64,000 nucleotides of DNA from CAZXTR01 sp964643615 (lineage in GTDB: Bacteria; Pseudomonadota; Alphaproteobacteria; CAAHEQ01; UBA3637), in assembly GCA_964643615.1 (NCBI GenBank), contig CAZXTR010000002.1, positions 1 to 64,000 on the forward strand, written 5' to 3'. How positions within the stretch are numbered: the first letter of the stretch is position 1; every line of letters starts with the position of its first letter. This document shows, one piece after another, positions 35,021 to 44,126 of the stretch. A program made the position numbers and the translations under genes. A model generated the notes under the pieces. That model ran no database searches. It was not told the origin of the DNA and was given only the letters and a program-made list of their open reading frames with translations.

Positions 35021-36580
35021 ATGTTTGGTTATCCTAAATGGTCAGCGTGGATTGTTACAGTTATTTCTTGTTTTGGATTGTTTTTTGCAATTCCTAATAT
35101 GTTACCAAAGTCTGTGTATGATAAAGTTCCCACATTTATGCAATCGTGGTGGCATCCTATGATGCTAGGATTGGATTTACAAGGTGGTTCTCATTTGTTG
35201 TTGGAAGTACAAATGAATTCTTTGGTGGATGAACGATTGAATTCTTTGGCGGATTCTGTTCGGACTTCTTTTCGCCAAAAAAGAATTAAATTTTCGGGAT
35301 TAAGTGTAGAAAATGGTGCGATGAAGGTTAAAATTTTAAATGCCGATGATTTATACAATGCAAAAGCTTTGATACAAGAACAAGAAAAAAATATTTTTGA
35401 AGTGAACTCCCAAAATAATGAATTAAATGTTACTTATACAGATGTTGCTTTGACCGCTTTAAAGGCGCGCGCCATTGATCAATCTATTGAAATTGTGCGT
35501 AAGAGGGTAGATGAGCTGGGAACAAAAGAACCCTCTATTCAAAGACAAGGTTCGGATAGAATAGTTTTACAATTGCCGGGGATCCAAGATCCTGCAGAAG
35601 TCAAAGCTTTGTTGGGAAAAACAGCAAAAATGGCCTTCCATTTGGTTGATGAAGAAACTTCTTTGCAGGATGCTCGACGTGGAAAGATCCCTTCTGATTC
35701 AATGTTAATGTCCGGCGACGAATCGTTGGTTTTAAAGCGTGCTGTCGTTGTTGGTGGAGATCGATTGGAAGATGCTTCTGCAACTTATGGTGAAGGAAAT
35801 CGTCCTGTTGTTCACTTTTCTTTTGATTCTGTGGGTACAAAGGCTTTTGGGAAAGCGACTCGCGACAATGTTGGTCGTCGTTTGGCCATTGTTTTGGATG
35901 GACAAATTATTTCTGCCCCCGTTATTGAAAGCGCAATTATAGGTGGAGACGGTATTATTTCCGGGAATTTTACTATTGAATCGGCGAATGGTTTAGCTCT
36001 GATGTTGCGTTCTGGGGCTTTGCCTGCTCCGTTAGAAGTTGTCGAGGAAAGAACTGTTGGCGCAGGATTAGGGACGGATTCAATTCAAGCAGGAAGCATT
36101 GCTTGCTTTATTGGTGCAATTCTTGTCTTTGTTTTTATGTTCCTTGTTTATGGTCGTTTTGGATTGTTTGCAAATCTGGCTTTAGTAGTGAATGTTTTAT
36201 TGTTAGTTGGATTATTGAGTGGTTTGGGGGCTACCTTAACCTTGCCAGGTTTAGCTGGTATTGTTTTGACAATAGGTATGGCTGTCGATTCGAATATTTT
36301 GATTTATGCTAGAATGAGGGATGAAATTAAACTAGGTCGCTCACCATTGCAAGTTATTAATGCTGGATTTGAAAATTCATTTTCGGCGATTTTTGATGCT
36401 CAGATTACGACTTTTTTTGCAGCCGCGGTTTTATTCTTTATGGGCTCTGGACCTATTAAAGGGTTTAGCGTTACTTTAGGTTTAGGAGTTATCACGTCTT
36501 TATTTACAGCTGTGATGATTACAAAATTTTTGATCATGATTTGGTACACAGTTAAAAAACCAAAAACAATTGAAGTATAG
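35021..36580 (+). CDS. secD: Protein translocase subunit SecD
   Basis: SecD (519 residues) uses the proton gradient to complete export through SecYEG. It has an N-terminal membrane helix, the signature LGLDLQGGSHLLLEV, the P1 periplasmic domain with IVRKRVDELGTKEP, and a C-terminal five-helix RND block with GLAGIVLTIGMAVDSNILIY. It precedes secF after a two-base gap. SecD and SecF are separate, as usual in proteobacteria. Confidence 0.97.
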   Translation: MFGYPKWSAWIVTVISCFGLFFAIPNMLPKSVYDKVPTFMQSWWHPMMLGLDLQGGSHLLLEVQMNSLVDERLNSLADSVRTSFRQKRIKFSGLSVENGAMKVKILNADDLYNAKALIQEQEKNIFEVNSQNNELNVTYTDVALTALKARAIDQSIEIVRKRVDELGTKEPSIQRQGSDRIVLQLPGIQDPAEVKALLGKTAKMAFHLVDEETSLQDARRGKIPSDSMLMSGDESLVLKRAVVVGGDRLEDASATYGEGNRPVVHFSFDSVGTKAFGKATRDNVGRRLAIVLDGQIISAPVIESAIIGGDGIISGNFTIESANGLALMLRSGALPAPLEVVEERTVGAGLGTDSIQAGSIACFIGAILVFVFMFLVYGRFGLFANLALVVNVLLLVGLLSGLGATLTLPGLAGIVLTIGMAVDSNILIYARMRDEIKLGRSPLQVINAGFENSFSAIFDAQITTFFAAAVLFFMGSGPIKGFSVTLGLGVITSLFTAVMITKFLIMIWYTVKKPKTIEV

Positions 36581-36588
36581 GAATGAAT

Positions 36589-37572
36589 ATGAAAAATATT
36601 TTTAAGTTTCAACCTTCTCGGTTTATTAATTTTGTTGGACAAAGCAAGTATGCTTTTATTGTCGCGCTTATTTTAATTTTTGTCACAATTACGTCATTAG
36701 TGAAAAATGGTTTGAACTATGGAATTGACTTTTTAGGGGGTGTTTTAATCGAAGTGGAAAATACCGAAGTTATTGACATGGCGGACATGCGTGCAAAGAC
36801 AGATCAATTGAATATAGGCGAAGTTAATTTGCAATCTTTAGGAATTTCCGGCAAAGAGATGATTATTAATGTTTCTGCAAATCCAAATGATGAAGGGGCT
36901 CAAGCTAGAGTCGTTTCTCAATTGAAAGAAACTTTGGGGCCAAATGTTGAATATCGTCGCGTTGAAGTCGTTGGACCAAAAGTAGGCGACGAATTGTTTA
37001 AGAAAAGTTTTTGGGCGTCCGTGTTCGCTTTGTTGGCAATTTCTATTTACATTTGGATTCGTTTTGAGTGGCAATTTTCTTTTGTTTGTTTGCTTGCTTT
37101 AGGATTTGATTTGTTTATTACTGTAGGACTTTTTTCGTTAACCGGTTTGGACTTTAACATGACTGTTATTGCTGGATTGCTATCTTTGGCTGGGTATACA
37201 ACAAATGATAAAGTTGTCAATTTTGACCGTGTTCGTGAAAATTTAAAACTTTATCGTAAAATGCCCACTCCAGATTTATTGAACAAAAGTTTGAACGACA
37301 CGTTATCCAGAACTTTATTAACTTCTATTACGACGATGTTGGTTTTGGTTGTGTTGTTGCTTTTAGGGGGGTCAACGTTGGCTTGTTTTTCAATTTGTCT
37401 TTTGTTTGGTATTGTTGTGGGGACGCTTTCTTCCATTTATCTTGCGGTTCCATTACTTCGGTTCTTTAATATTCGTACTATTGGAGCAAGGGCGACAGAA
37501 ATTGGGCCCTATGCTGAAGCCGCGCAGTTCGAATTAAAAGCAAAAGAAGAGGGTGTGAAAAATAATCTTTGA
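36589..37572 (+). CDS. secF: Protein translocase subunit SecF
   Basis: SecF partner of SecD, 327 residues, six membrane helices. GIDFLGGVLIEV near the N-terminus and LSLAGYTTNDKVVNFDRVRE are typical. In the latter, TTND replaces the more common SINDTVV, a mild deviation. I favour ATG 36589, since TAGGA lies about six bases upstream; ATG 36583 has no room for a ribosome-binding site. Confidence 0.95.
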   Translation: MKNIFKFQPSRFINFVGQSKYAFIVALILIFVTITSLVKNGLNYGIDFLGGVLIEVENTEVIDMADMRAKTDQLNIGEVNLQSLGISGKEMIINVSANPNDEGAQARVVSQLKETLGPNVEYRRVEVVGPKVGDELFKKSFWASVFALLAISIYIWIRFEWQFSFVCLLALGFDLFITVGLFSLTGLDFNMTVIAGLLSLAGYTTNDKVVNFDRVRENLKLYRKMPTPDLLNKSLNDTLSRTLLTSITTMLVLVVLLLLGGSTLACFSICLLFGIVVGTLSSIYLAVPLLRFFNIRTIGARATEIGPYAEAAQFELKAKEEGVKNNL

Positions 37573-37627
37573 TTTTTCTTTGAAATGAATTAGTATCAAA
37601 GTTGCTTCTTTTTTATAAGGTGATGAT

Positions 37628-37939
37628 ATGGTGGAAGTCATAGTTGAACAGATAAGTGGATACGATGTTTTGCAAAATGCAGAAGGCGAGCTTTTGATTG
37701 CTATTCGTGCTCGTATGGAAAACGCTGAGAATCCGCGTGTTTTATATGATGGGAAAAAACAGGCCGTTTTTTATCGTAATTCGAAACAGACAATTGTATT
37801 GGACAAAATTCCAGAGAAATTTTCACACGCATTGATGCAAGTTCCTCAAGTTTTATTTGTTGAAGTTCAAGATGAGACAGTTATTCGGGAATATGTCGCT
37901 CCTGTTTTAAGTGTCCCTGTTATTCCCCGCGTTGGATAA
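37628..37939 (+). CDS. Small protein downstream of secF, unknown
   Basis: A 103-residue soluble protein without signal peptide or membrane helix. The sequence alternates short strands (VEVIVEQISGYDVLQ, LLIAIRARME, VFYRNSKQTIVLDKIP), suggesting a small beta-rich fold. In many alphaproteobacteria a Mth938-like gene follows secF, but this sequence does not show that family's motifs. AAGG precedes the ATG by about seven bases. Codon use is like its neighbours. Probably a genuine gene co-transcribed with secDF; no function proposed. Confidence 0.6.
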   Translation: MVEVIVEQISGYDVLQNAEGELLIAIRARMENAENPRVLYDGKKQAVFYRNSKQTIVLDKIPEKFSHALMQVPQVLFVEVQDETVIREYVAPVLSVPVIPRVG

Positions 37940-37972
37940 AAATTGCACACCGCGCTCTATTCCCTTTTTTTG

Positions 37973-40174
37973 TTATCCCTTTGAGGCAAGTACTTCGCGT
38001 ACTTTTTGGATGAGTTGTGATAACCCAAATGGCTTTGGTAAGAACGAGAACATTTGGGAATCGTCCTTGCCATGACGCGTAAAATCTTCTGAATAGCCGC
38101 TCATTAAAATAATTTTTATGTCTGGTTTTTTTTCTTTGACGATTTTTGCTAAAGTTTCTCCATCCATGCCAGGCATAACCATGTCGGTCAATAATAAATT
38201 AAAAGATTTTCCGCTTTCTATTGTTTTTAGTGCCGTTTCGCCATCATTGCATTCTGTTACGGTAAAGCCTTTGTTACGGAGAACGCAAGAAGAAAATGTG
38301 CGGACGGCATCTTCGTCTTCAACAAGTAAAATGTTAGCGCTACTTGTGGGAACAGTATGTGTCATTTCTAGGGGCTTATTGGAGGATTCTTCTTTTTGTG
38401 TAAAACGGGGAAGGTAAATTGTAAATGTTGTCCCTTCTCCTACAACGCTAGACACATGAATGTATCCATCTGTTTGTGTGATAATGCCATAAACGGTTGA
38501 TAATCCCAATCCTGTTCCTGAGCCAGCGATACCTTCTTTTGTGGAAAAAAACGGCTCAAAAATACGATTTAAGTTTTCTTGTTCTATCCCGCATCCTGTG
38601 TCCGAAACGGTAATTACGACATATGTTCCAGGAATAATGATATCTGAACCAATGGAGCGTGCTTTTTTGACGGTTTCAAGAGAACTTTTAATCGTAAATG
38701 TGCCTCCGTTTGGCATAGCGTCGCGGGAATTAACAGCAAGGTTTAAAAAAACTTGAGTTAATTGAGTGGGGTCAACTTTGACATAGCCTAAATCGGGGGC
38801 ATGTTTTGCTTTTAAAGCAACCTTTGGCCCAATGCTTCTGTGAAGCAAAGAAGTGAGGTCCGAAAAGGCGTCGGCAATATCAATCAATTGCGGTTTTAGG
38901 GGTTGTTTTTTTGAAAAGGCTAACAATTGCCGGACAACTCCTGCAGCTCTGTTTGCATTGTTTTTTATCTGCATAATATTAGCAAAAGAAGGGTCTCCCA
39001 TTCCGTGTTTTTGAAGAAGTAAATCTGAAAATCCCATGATTGCAGTTAACAAGTTGTTGAAATCATGTGCGACTCCACCAGCTAGTTGCCCCATCGCTTG
39101 CATTTTTTGAGCATGTGCCATTTGCATTTCTAATTCTTTGCGCTCATTGGAATCTGTTAAATATAAAACAAAAGAAGACACATCACCTTCTTGGGCTCCA
39201 TTCAAATATGATTTTAAAGGTGCAATGAATGCAATGGCGTTTCTGTTTTGTCCTTTTGGGAGAGGAAATGTGAGTTCACATTTTTCAAATTTTTGTGTGC
39301 GCATTAAAAGTTTGGATAATTTTAAAGGAAGATTTTCCTTGCTTTCTACATCAACTAAACTTAAAAAAGATTCGTCCTTTAATTCTTTAAAAGGTTTTAA
39401 CACCATTCTTTGAAACATGATATTGGTATCCAAAATAGATAAATCAATCGCATCAATAATCACGACACCTAAAGGAGCTTGTAGAAGAAATTCATTTTGA
39501 TTAACCAAGGAAGATTCTGTTGATTGGTGATTGTCCTCTTGTTTAATGACAATGCTTTGAAACATAGTTGTTCCATCTTGGTCAAAAGAGGTTTGATATA
39601 CGCGCATGGGAAGCGTTTTTTTCCCCATTTTGAATAACACGTCACCGTTCCATGCCCCATTCATATCAGGCAAAGAACCTTTGATGATTTCTTGTAGATG
39701 ATGCCCTTTGAGTTCATCTTTTTCAACGTTAATCCAATGACATAATACATCATTCATAAATTGAAGACATCCTTCGGAATCAACAATGTAAAGACCGACA
39801 GGCAACGAATCGATGGATTCTTGTAAAACAGCTTGCTCTTGATGAATTAAATTTAACATTTCTACTTCATCCGAAATGTCTTGAGCAATTAAAATTAAAT
39901 CTGTGCCCATTCTTTTTAAGAATATGTGGAATGTTTTGTCTTCAAGTTCTATTTGAGCGTCAATAGGGCAACGTTTTGCGTAAGCATCTTTTAATTTTTC
40001 TAAAACGCTTTGTTGAAGCGTTTCTTTTAAAAATGCAAAAGGATCTGATTGTTTAAAAAGATGTTCACCTTTTTTATTACTGGCGACGATTCGCCCTTTT
40101 TTATCGCGGATCTGACGTGCATCTTTTTCTATATCTAATAAATCTCGCAACGCTTTGTTTTTAAACTTTAACAT
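37973..40174 (-). CDS. cckA: CckA-type hybrid histidine kinase lacking membrane segments
   Basis: CckA starts the CckA-ChpT-CtrA phosphorelay controlling the alphaproteobacterial cell cycle and development. The 733-residue protein has two or three PAS-like domains (about 1-110, 115-215, 225-345), a dimerisation/phosphoacceptor helix with MGQLAGGVAHDFNNLLTAIM (His in HDFNN), an ATPase domain (NLAVNSRDAMPNGG, DTGCGI, GTGLGLSTVYGI) and a C-terminal receiver with ILLVEDEDAVRTF and phospho-acceptor Asp in LLLTDMVMPGMDG. The sequence after the phosphoacceptor (GDPSFANIMQIKNNANRAA) is almost diagnostic for CckA. Caulobacter CckA has two N-terminal membrane helices; none is visible here, so this one should be cytosolic. 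Confidence 0.92.
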   Translation of the reverse strand: MLKFKNKALRDLLDIEKDARQIRDKKGRIVASNKKGEHLFKQSDPFAFLKETLQQSVLEKLKDAYAKRCPIDAQIELEDKTFHIFLKRMGTDLILIAQDISDEVEMLNLIHQEQAVLQESIDSLPVGLYIVDSEGCLQFMNDVLCHWINVEKDELKGHHLQEIIKGSLPDMNGAWNGDVLFKMGKKTLPMRVYQTSFDQDGTTMFQSIVIKQEDNHQSTESSLVNQNEFLLQAPLGVVIIDAIDLSILDTNIMFQRMVLKPFKELKDESFLSLVDVESKENLPLKLSKLLMRTQKFEKCELTFPLPKGQNRNAIAFIAPLKSYLNGAQEGDVSSFVLYLTDSNERKELEMQMAHAQKMQAMGQLAGGVAHDFNNLLTAIMGFSDLLLQKHGMGDPSFANIMQIKNNANRAAGVVRQLLAFSKKQPLKPQLIDIADAFSDLTSLLHRSIGPKVALKAKHAPDLGYVKVDPTQLTQVFLNLAVNSRDAMPNGGTFTIKSSLETVKKARSIGSDIIIPGTYVVITVSDTGCGIEQENLNRIFEPFFSTKEGIAGSGTGLGLSTVYGIITQTDGYIHVSSVVGEGTTFTIYLPRFTQKEESSNKPLEMTHTVPTSSANILLVEDEDAVRTFSSCVLRNKGFTVTECNDGETALKTIESGKSFNLLLTDMVMPGMDGETLAKIVKEKKPDIKIILMSGYSEDFTRHGKDDSQMFSFLPKPFGLSQLIQKVREVLASKG

Positions 40175-40198
40175 ATCGCTTCCTTTTATTTTTTAATC

Positions 40199-40252
40199 TA
40201 GCAAATATCCAAAAAAGAATCGAGTGTTTTTTGAAAAGGACTCTATTTGCTA
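40199..40252. repeat. Inverted repeat in the cckA leader
   Basis: TAGCAAATA (40199-40207) pairs exactly with TATTTGCTA (40244-40252). Inside, TCC/GGA and A6/T6 tracts can extend the stem, leaving a GAATCGAGTG loop. It lies 25 bases before the cckA start codon on the minus strand, so it would be in the mRNA leader or be a protein-binding operator. Confidence 0.5.
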
Positions 40253-40520
40253 AAAAATCAAATTTTTTTTCTTTATAAAACAAAGTGTTGTTCGTTTTTG
40301 TTTCTTTTTAATTTAAAGATTCTAGGAAAATAGCTGTTTTTAGGACTATTTTTTATTTTGTTCTTTTAAAACAAAAAGTTACTTATAAAATCGTTTTTTG
40401 GGGTATGTTTTTGACTTTAAAAAAAGAAAGAATTTATTAATAAAAGTTAATACAATTATCTTTGTTTTTCATATAGTTATTTTTATTTTCAAAAAATTAT
40501 AATTTTATAAAAAAAATGAG

Positions 40521-40549
40521 TTGACTCTTCTTTTTCGAATCCGTATCGT
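40521..40549 (+). promoter_or_regulatory. Promoter of the anaerobic ribonucleotide reductase operon
   Basis: TTGACT (five of six), 17-base spacer, TATCGT (four of six); leader of about 55 bases to ATG 40611. Confidence 0.6.
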
Positions 40550-40610
40550 GAAGACCACAGCACTTTAAAGTAACTATACGTTGTATGTTTAATAATTTAA
40601 AGGATACCAA

Positions 40611-42677
40611 ATGTTGGAAGTGGTAAAAACAAAAGAACCGGAGCAACACTATCAAATTGATATAGGGCCACTGCAGAACGTTATTACGCGTGAAGGGCAA
40701 ACTATTTCGTTTGATGCAAATAAAATTTCTAAAGCTATTGAACGTGCGGGGCAAGCGACAGGGGAATTTGGAATGGATGAAGCTTGGTTGATTGCTGAGC
40801 AAGTCGTCAAAGTTTTAAAGCATCGCTTTGCGCATGGGACTGCGCCTGAAATAGAACAGATACAAGATGTCGTCGAACAATCATTGATTTCTTCAAACTA
40901 TTACAAAACAGCACGTGCCTATATTGTTTACCGTGAACAACGAGAAAGAGCGCGCCAAGATAAAAAGGCTGTTGTTGATGTGATTTCTTCGGTTAATGAG
41001 TACTTGGATCAATCTGATTGGCGTGTGAAGGCAAATTCCAACCAAGGCTATTCTTTAGGCGGCTTAATTTTGAACATATCGGGGAAGATGATTGCTAATT
41101 ATTGGTTGAACCATGTTTATCCAAAAGAGGTTGGTATCGCCCATAAACAAGGAGATTGTCATATTCACGATTTAGATATGTTGTCCGGATATTGTGCAGG
41201 ATGGTCTTTGCGCATGTTGATAGAAGAAGGCTTTAATGGCGTTCCGAATAAAACGGAATCAAAACCCCCAAGACATTTGGTTTCGGCATTTTCTCAAATG
41301 ATTAATTTTTTGGGTACGCTTCAAAATGAATGGGCTGGGGCTCAAGCATTTTCTTCTTCTGATACGTATTTGGCTCCGTTTGTTCGTTTTGAAAATTTGA
41401 ACTATTCGCAGGTTAAACAAGCTATGCAATCGTTTATTTTTAATTTGAACGTGCCTTCTCGATGGGGGACTCAGACGCCGTTTACGAATTTGACATTTGA
41501 TTGGACTTGTCCACAAGATTTGAAAGAAAAGCACCCGATTATTGGTGGTAAAGAACAAGATTTTACTTTCGGTGATTTGCAAGTAGAAATGAATATGATT
41601 AATAGGGCTTTCTTAGAAGTGATGTCTGAAGGAGATGCAAAGGGGCGTCCTTTTACTTTCCCAATTCCGACTTATAACATTACGAATGATTTCCCCTGGG
41701 ATTCAGAAAATATTGATTTGTTGTTTGAAATGACGGCGAAGTATGGGTTACCTTATTTTTCGAATTATTTAAGTTCGGATATGAAGCCATCGGACGTGCG
41801 GTCGATGTGTTGTCGGTTGCGTTTGGATTTGACGGAGTTAAAACGTCGTGGTGGTGGTTTGTTCGGATCTGCTGAGCAAACGGGCTCTATTGGTGTCGTG
41901 ACTTTAAATTGTGCTCGATTAGGATATTTGTACAAAGATGATAAAGACGCATTGTACAAGCGCTTGGATGAACTGTTGATTTTGGCCAAAACGTCGTTAG
42001 AGTTAAAACGGAAAACAATTACAGACCTTATGAGCCAAGGGCTTTATCCATTTACAAAGCGTTATTTAGGAACTTTTAGAAACCATTTTTCTACAATCGG
42101 CGTTAATGGCATTAATGAGATGATTCGCAATTTTACGGACGATGCTCATAATATTGCAGATGAGTATGGGATTAAAATGGCCGGTGATTTTTTGGATTAT
42201 ATCCGCCAAAAGATGATTGAGTTTCAAGAAGAAACTGGGAATATGTATAATTTGGAGGCAACTCCTGCCGAAGGCGCTACCTATCGTTTTGCTCGTGAAG
42301 ATCAAAAACGTTTCCCAGATATTTTACAAGCAGGAACGCATGATGCTCCATATTATACAAATTCTTCTCAATTGCCTTCTGGTTATACGGATGATCCTTT
42401 TGAAGCATTAAACTTGCAAGATGAATTACAAACAAAATATACAGGAGGTACAGTCTTACACCTTTATATGAACGAACGTATGTCTGATTGTAAGACTTGC
42501 CAAGCTTTTATTCGTCGCGTTCTTGAAAATTATCATTTGCCGTATGTGACAATTACCCCGGTGTATTCGATTTGTCCAAAACATGGGTATATTTCTGGCG
42601 CGCATAAATTTTGTCCGACTTGTGATGAAGAATTAATTGCCGAAAAAATGAAGCAACTTCAAGTTTCGGCATCTTGA
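40611..42677 (+). CDS. nrdD: Class III ribonucleoside-triphosphate reductase, catalytic part without glycyl-radical tail
   Basis: Reduces NTPs to dNTPs under anaerobic conditions with a glycyl radical. The 688-residue protein has an ATP-cone regulatory domain (about 20-115, REGQTISFDANKISKAIERA) and the ten-stranded barrel (DCHIHDLDMLSGYCAGWSL, NLNVPSRWGTQTPFTNLTF, GSIGVVTLNCARLGY). The C-terminal zinc site is present (CPKHGYISG, CPTCDEEL). The chain then stops at TGA 42675: the obligatory RVxGY glycyl-radical loop is missing and is instead encoded by the next ORF in another frame with its own Shine-Dalgarno. FDP at 53050 and this enzyme both point to life with little oxygen. Confidence 0.93.
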   Translation: MLEVVKTKEPEQHYQIDIGPLQNVITREGQTISFDANKISKAIERAGQATGEFGMDEAWLIAEQVVKVLKHRFAHGTAPEIEQIQDVVEQSLISSNYYKTARAYIVYREQRERARQDKKAVVDVISSVNEYLDQSDWRVKANSNQGYSLGGLILNISGKMIANYWLNHVYPKEVGIAHKQGDCHIHDLDMLSGYCAGWSLRMLIEEGFNGVPNKTESKPPRHLVSAFSQMINFLGTLQNEWAGAQAFSSSDTYLAPFVRFENLNYSQVKQAMQSFIFNLNVPSRWGTQTPFTNLTFDWTCPQDLKEKHPIIGGKEQDFTFGDLQVEMNMINRAFLEVMSEGDAKGRPFTFPIPTYNITNDFPWDSENIDLLFEMTAKYGLPYFSNYLSSDMKPSDVRSMCCRLRLDLTELKRRGGGLFGSAEQTGSIGVVTLNCARLGYLYKDDKDALYKRLDELLILAKTSLELKRKTITDLMSQGLYPFTKRYLGTFRNHFSTIGVNGINEMIRNFTDDAHNIADEYGIKMAGDFLDYIRQKMIEFQEETGNMYNLEATPAEGATYRFAREDQKRFPDILQAGTHDAPYYTNSSQLPSGYTDDPFEALNLQDELQTKYTGGTVLHLYMNERMSDCKTCQAFIRRVLENYHLPYVTITPVYSICPKHGYISGAHKFCPTCDEELIAEKMKQLQVSAS

Positions 42678-42691
42678 AAAAAGGAGAAAAA

Positions 42692-42889
42692 ATGAATTCA
42701 AATATAGAACAATTATTGTTAGATTCGGAACGTCAACCTGTTGAATGTTGGACTCGTGTGATGGGATATTTTAGACCTGTGAGCCAATTTAATCGTGGTA
42801 AGCAAAGTGAATATGCTGAACGAGTTTGGTTCACTCAAGAAAAGGCAATAAAAAAGGATTCTTGTTCGCGCCAAGTTGTGAATGGTTGA
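42692..42889 (+). CDS. Separate glycyl-radical domain of class III ribonucleotide reductase
   Basis: A 65-residue protein carrying QPVECWTRVMGYFRPVSQF followed by NRGKQSEYAERVWF. This is the C-terminal glycyl-radical segment of NrdD; the radical would form on the Gly of RVMGY after activation by NrdG. It starts 14 bases after the nrdD stop, in a different frame, with AAGGAG five bases before its ATG, so it is translated on its own and is not just a frameshift remnant. The arrangement parallels stand-alone glycyl radical cofactors such as GrcA, but here it is essential rather than a repair part. A polar tail of about 15 residues is extra. Confidence 0.85.
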   Translation: MNSNIEQLLLDSERQPVECWTRVMGYFRPVSQFNRGKQSEYAERVWFTQEKAIKKDSCSRQVVNG

Positions 42890-42893
42890 TTTT

Positions 42894-42921
42894 AAAAGGA
42901 CTGCTTTAGCGGTCCTTTTTT
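42894..42921 (+). terminator. Terminator/attenuator before nrdG
   Basis: AAAAGGACTGC-ttta-GCGGTCCTTTT with T6: an 11-pair stem including one T-G wobble. It sits between the split nrdD and nrdG and likely lowers nrdG expression. Confidence 0.8.
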
Positions 42922-42933
42922 AAGAGAGATATA

Positions 42934-43641
42934 ATGTTAAAAATTGCTGGGTTCGTTCCTTTTACGACAATAGATTTCCCTAAAAAATTATCGGCTGTTA
43001 TTTTTTGTCAAGGATGTCCTTTAAAGTGTCCTTATTGTCATAATCCTCAAATGCATGAAAGCGTAGAACAATCGGATGTTTTATGGACGGATGTATTAGA
43101 TTTTTTAAAAACGAGAAAAGGTTTGTTGGATGGCGTTGTTATAAGTGGTGGAGAACCTTTATTACAGAAAAATTTGTTTGATGCTATCGTCCAATTAAAA
43201 GAAATAGGCATGCAAGTAGCATTACATACTTCGGGTGTGTTGCCGTTGCCATTAAAGGAAGTTTTATCTTTACTTTCATGGATTGGACTAGATATTAAAT
43301 CCCCATTTGATAAGTATGCACGAGCGACGGGAACTTTGGAAGCGCAAAAGGTTGGAGAGGCGGTTTGTACCTCTTTGGATATGATTTTAAAGTCGGGCAT
43401 TCCTTTTGAAACAAGAACAACAACGGATCCTCGCGTTGTGACAAAAGATTATATTTTGATTATTGCACAACTGTTAAAAGAAAAAGGTGTAACAGATTAT
43501 GCTTTGCAAGAGTATCGTCCTGCCAACAATGGGCGTATGCTAGAACCAACAGAATCTGAAGTGCAATCGTTTTATGTGGATGTTGATTTTTTAAATCGAG
43601 TGAAGGCCCTTTTCCCGAATGTAACTATTCGTCGTGCCTGA
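42934..43641 (+). CDS. nrdG: Anaerobic ribonucleotide reductase activating protein (radical SAM)
   Basis: A 235-residue radical-SAM enzyme that installs the glycyl radical on class III reductase. The 4Fe-4S motif CPLKCPYC (CxxxCxxC) lies near residue 30, preceded by an extra FCQGC; VISGGEPLL binds SAM. The N-terminal IAGFVPFTTIDFPKKLSAVIF is typical of the NrdG2-like branch (single-domain activators of about 230 residues). Follows the glycyl-radical domain gene across a terminator. The 3' end overlaps convergent rppH by 51 bases. Confidence 0.92.
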   Translation: MLKIAGFVPFTTIDFPKKLSAVIFCQGCPLKCPYCHNPQMHESVEQSDVLWTDVLDFLKTRKGLLDGVVISGGEPLLQKNLFDAIVQLKEIGMQVALHTSGVLPLPLKEVLSLLSWIGLDIKSPFDKYARATGTLEAQKVGEAVCTSLDMILKSGIPFETRTTTDPRVVTKDYILIIAQLLKEKGVTDYALQEYRPANNGRMLEPTESEVQSFYVDVDFLNRVKALFPNVTIRRA

Positions 43642-44115
43642 TTGTTTTTTTAAATAAGGCGAGAATTCTAAAAGAACTTGTTTGTAAACGTGCTTTTTAA
43701 AGTCAATAACGTGAACAGGCAAAGTTTCTGGTTTTACCCATTTAAAATTATATAATTCTTTATCTTTTCTATTTTTTAAATCTTGAGAAAGACTTTTTCC
43801 TGTATATAAAAATAAAAACCATTTTTGGGTTTGTCCTTTGAACGGCTTTTTTATCTCTTTTACCACCCATTGTGGGAAATCATAAGTATACCAATGTTGG
43901 CTTTGCGCAATAAGGCGGACATCCTTTATTCCCGTTTCTTCAAAAAGTTCTCGATAGGCAGATTCAATGGGTGTTTCGTTGGAGTCAATTCCTCCTTGTG
44001 GCATTTGCCATGTTCTTTTGTTCGTATCTTTTGCACGCTGCCCTACCAAAACTTCTATTTTGTCGTTTATAATCATTATGCCCGCATTGGGACGATAGGT
44101 TTCTAGTGCCATCAT
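43591..44115 (-). CDS. rppH: RNA pyrophosphohydrolase RppH (Nudix)
   Basis: Removes pyrophosphate from the 5' triphosphate of mRNAs, triggering RNase E-dependent decay. The 174-residue protein contains the full Nudix box GGIDSNETPIESAYRELFEE (with TGI after), preceded by WQMPQG, and the family's YRPNAGIMI start. It is the last gene of the gpmI-envC-ctpA-deacetylase-rppH operon. Its C-terminal about 17 codons overlap nrdG on the other strand. Two adjacent ATGs at the start; the first is used here, with GGA six bases upstream. Confidence 0.93.
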   Translation of the reverse strand: MMALETYRPNAGIMIINDKIEVLVGQRAKDTNKRTWQMPQGGIDSNETPIESAYRELFEETGIKDVRLIAQSQHWYTYDFPQWVVKEIKKPFKGQTQKWFLFLYTGKSLSQDLKNRKDKELYNFKWVKPETLPVHVIDFKKHVYKQVLLEFSPYLKKQSGTTNSYIREKGLHSI

Positions 44116-44126
44116 TTTTTCCTTTT

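Larger units (their letters stand above)
40175..40610. other. 436-base divergent intergenic region between cckA and nrdD
   Basis: Very AT-rich. Contains the inverted repeat 40199-40252 next to the cckA start, a promoter for nrdD at 40521, and the palindrome ACTTTAAAGT at 40562-40571 in the nrdD leader. No coding sequence seen, and no convincing pair of NrdR boxes. Confidence 0.5.
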
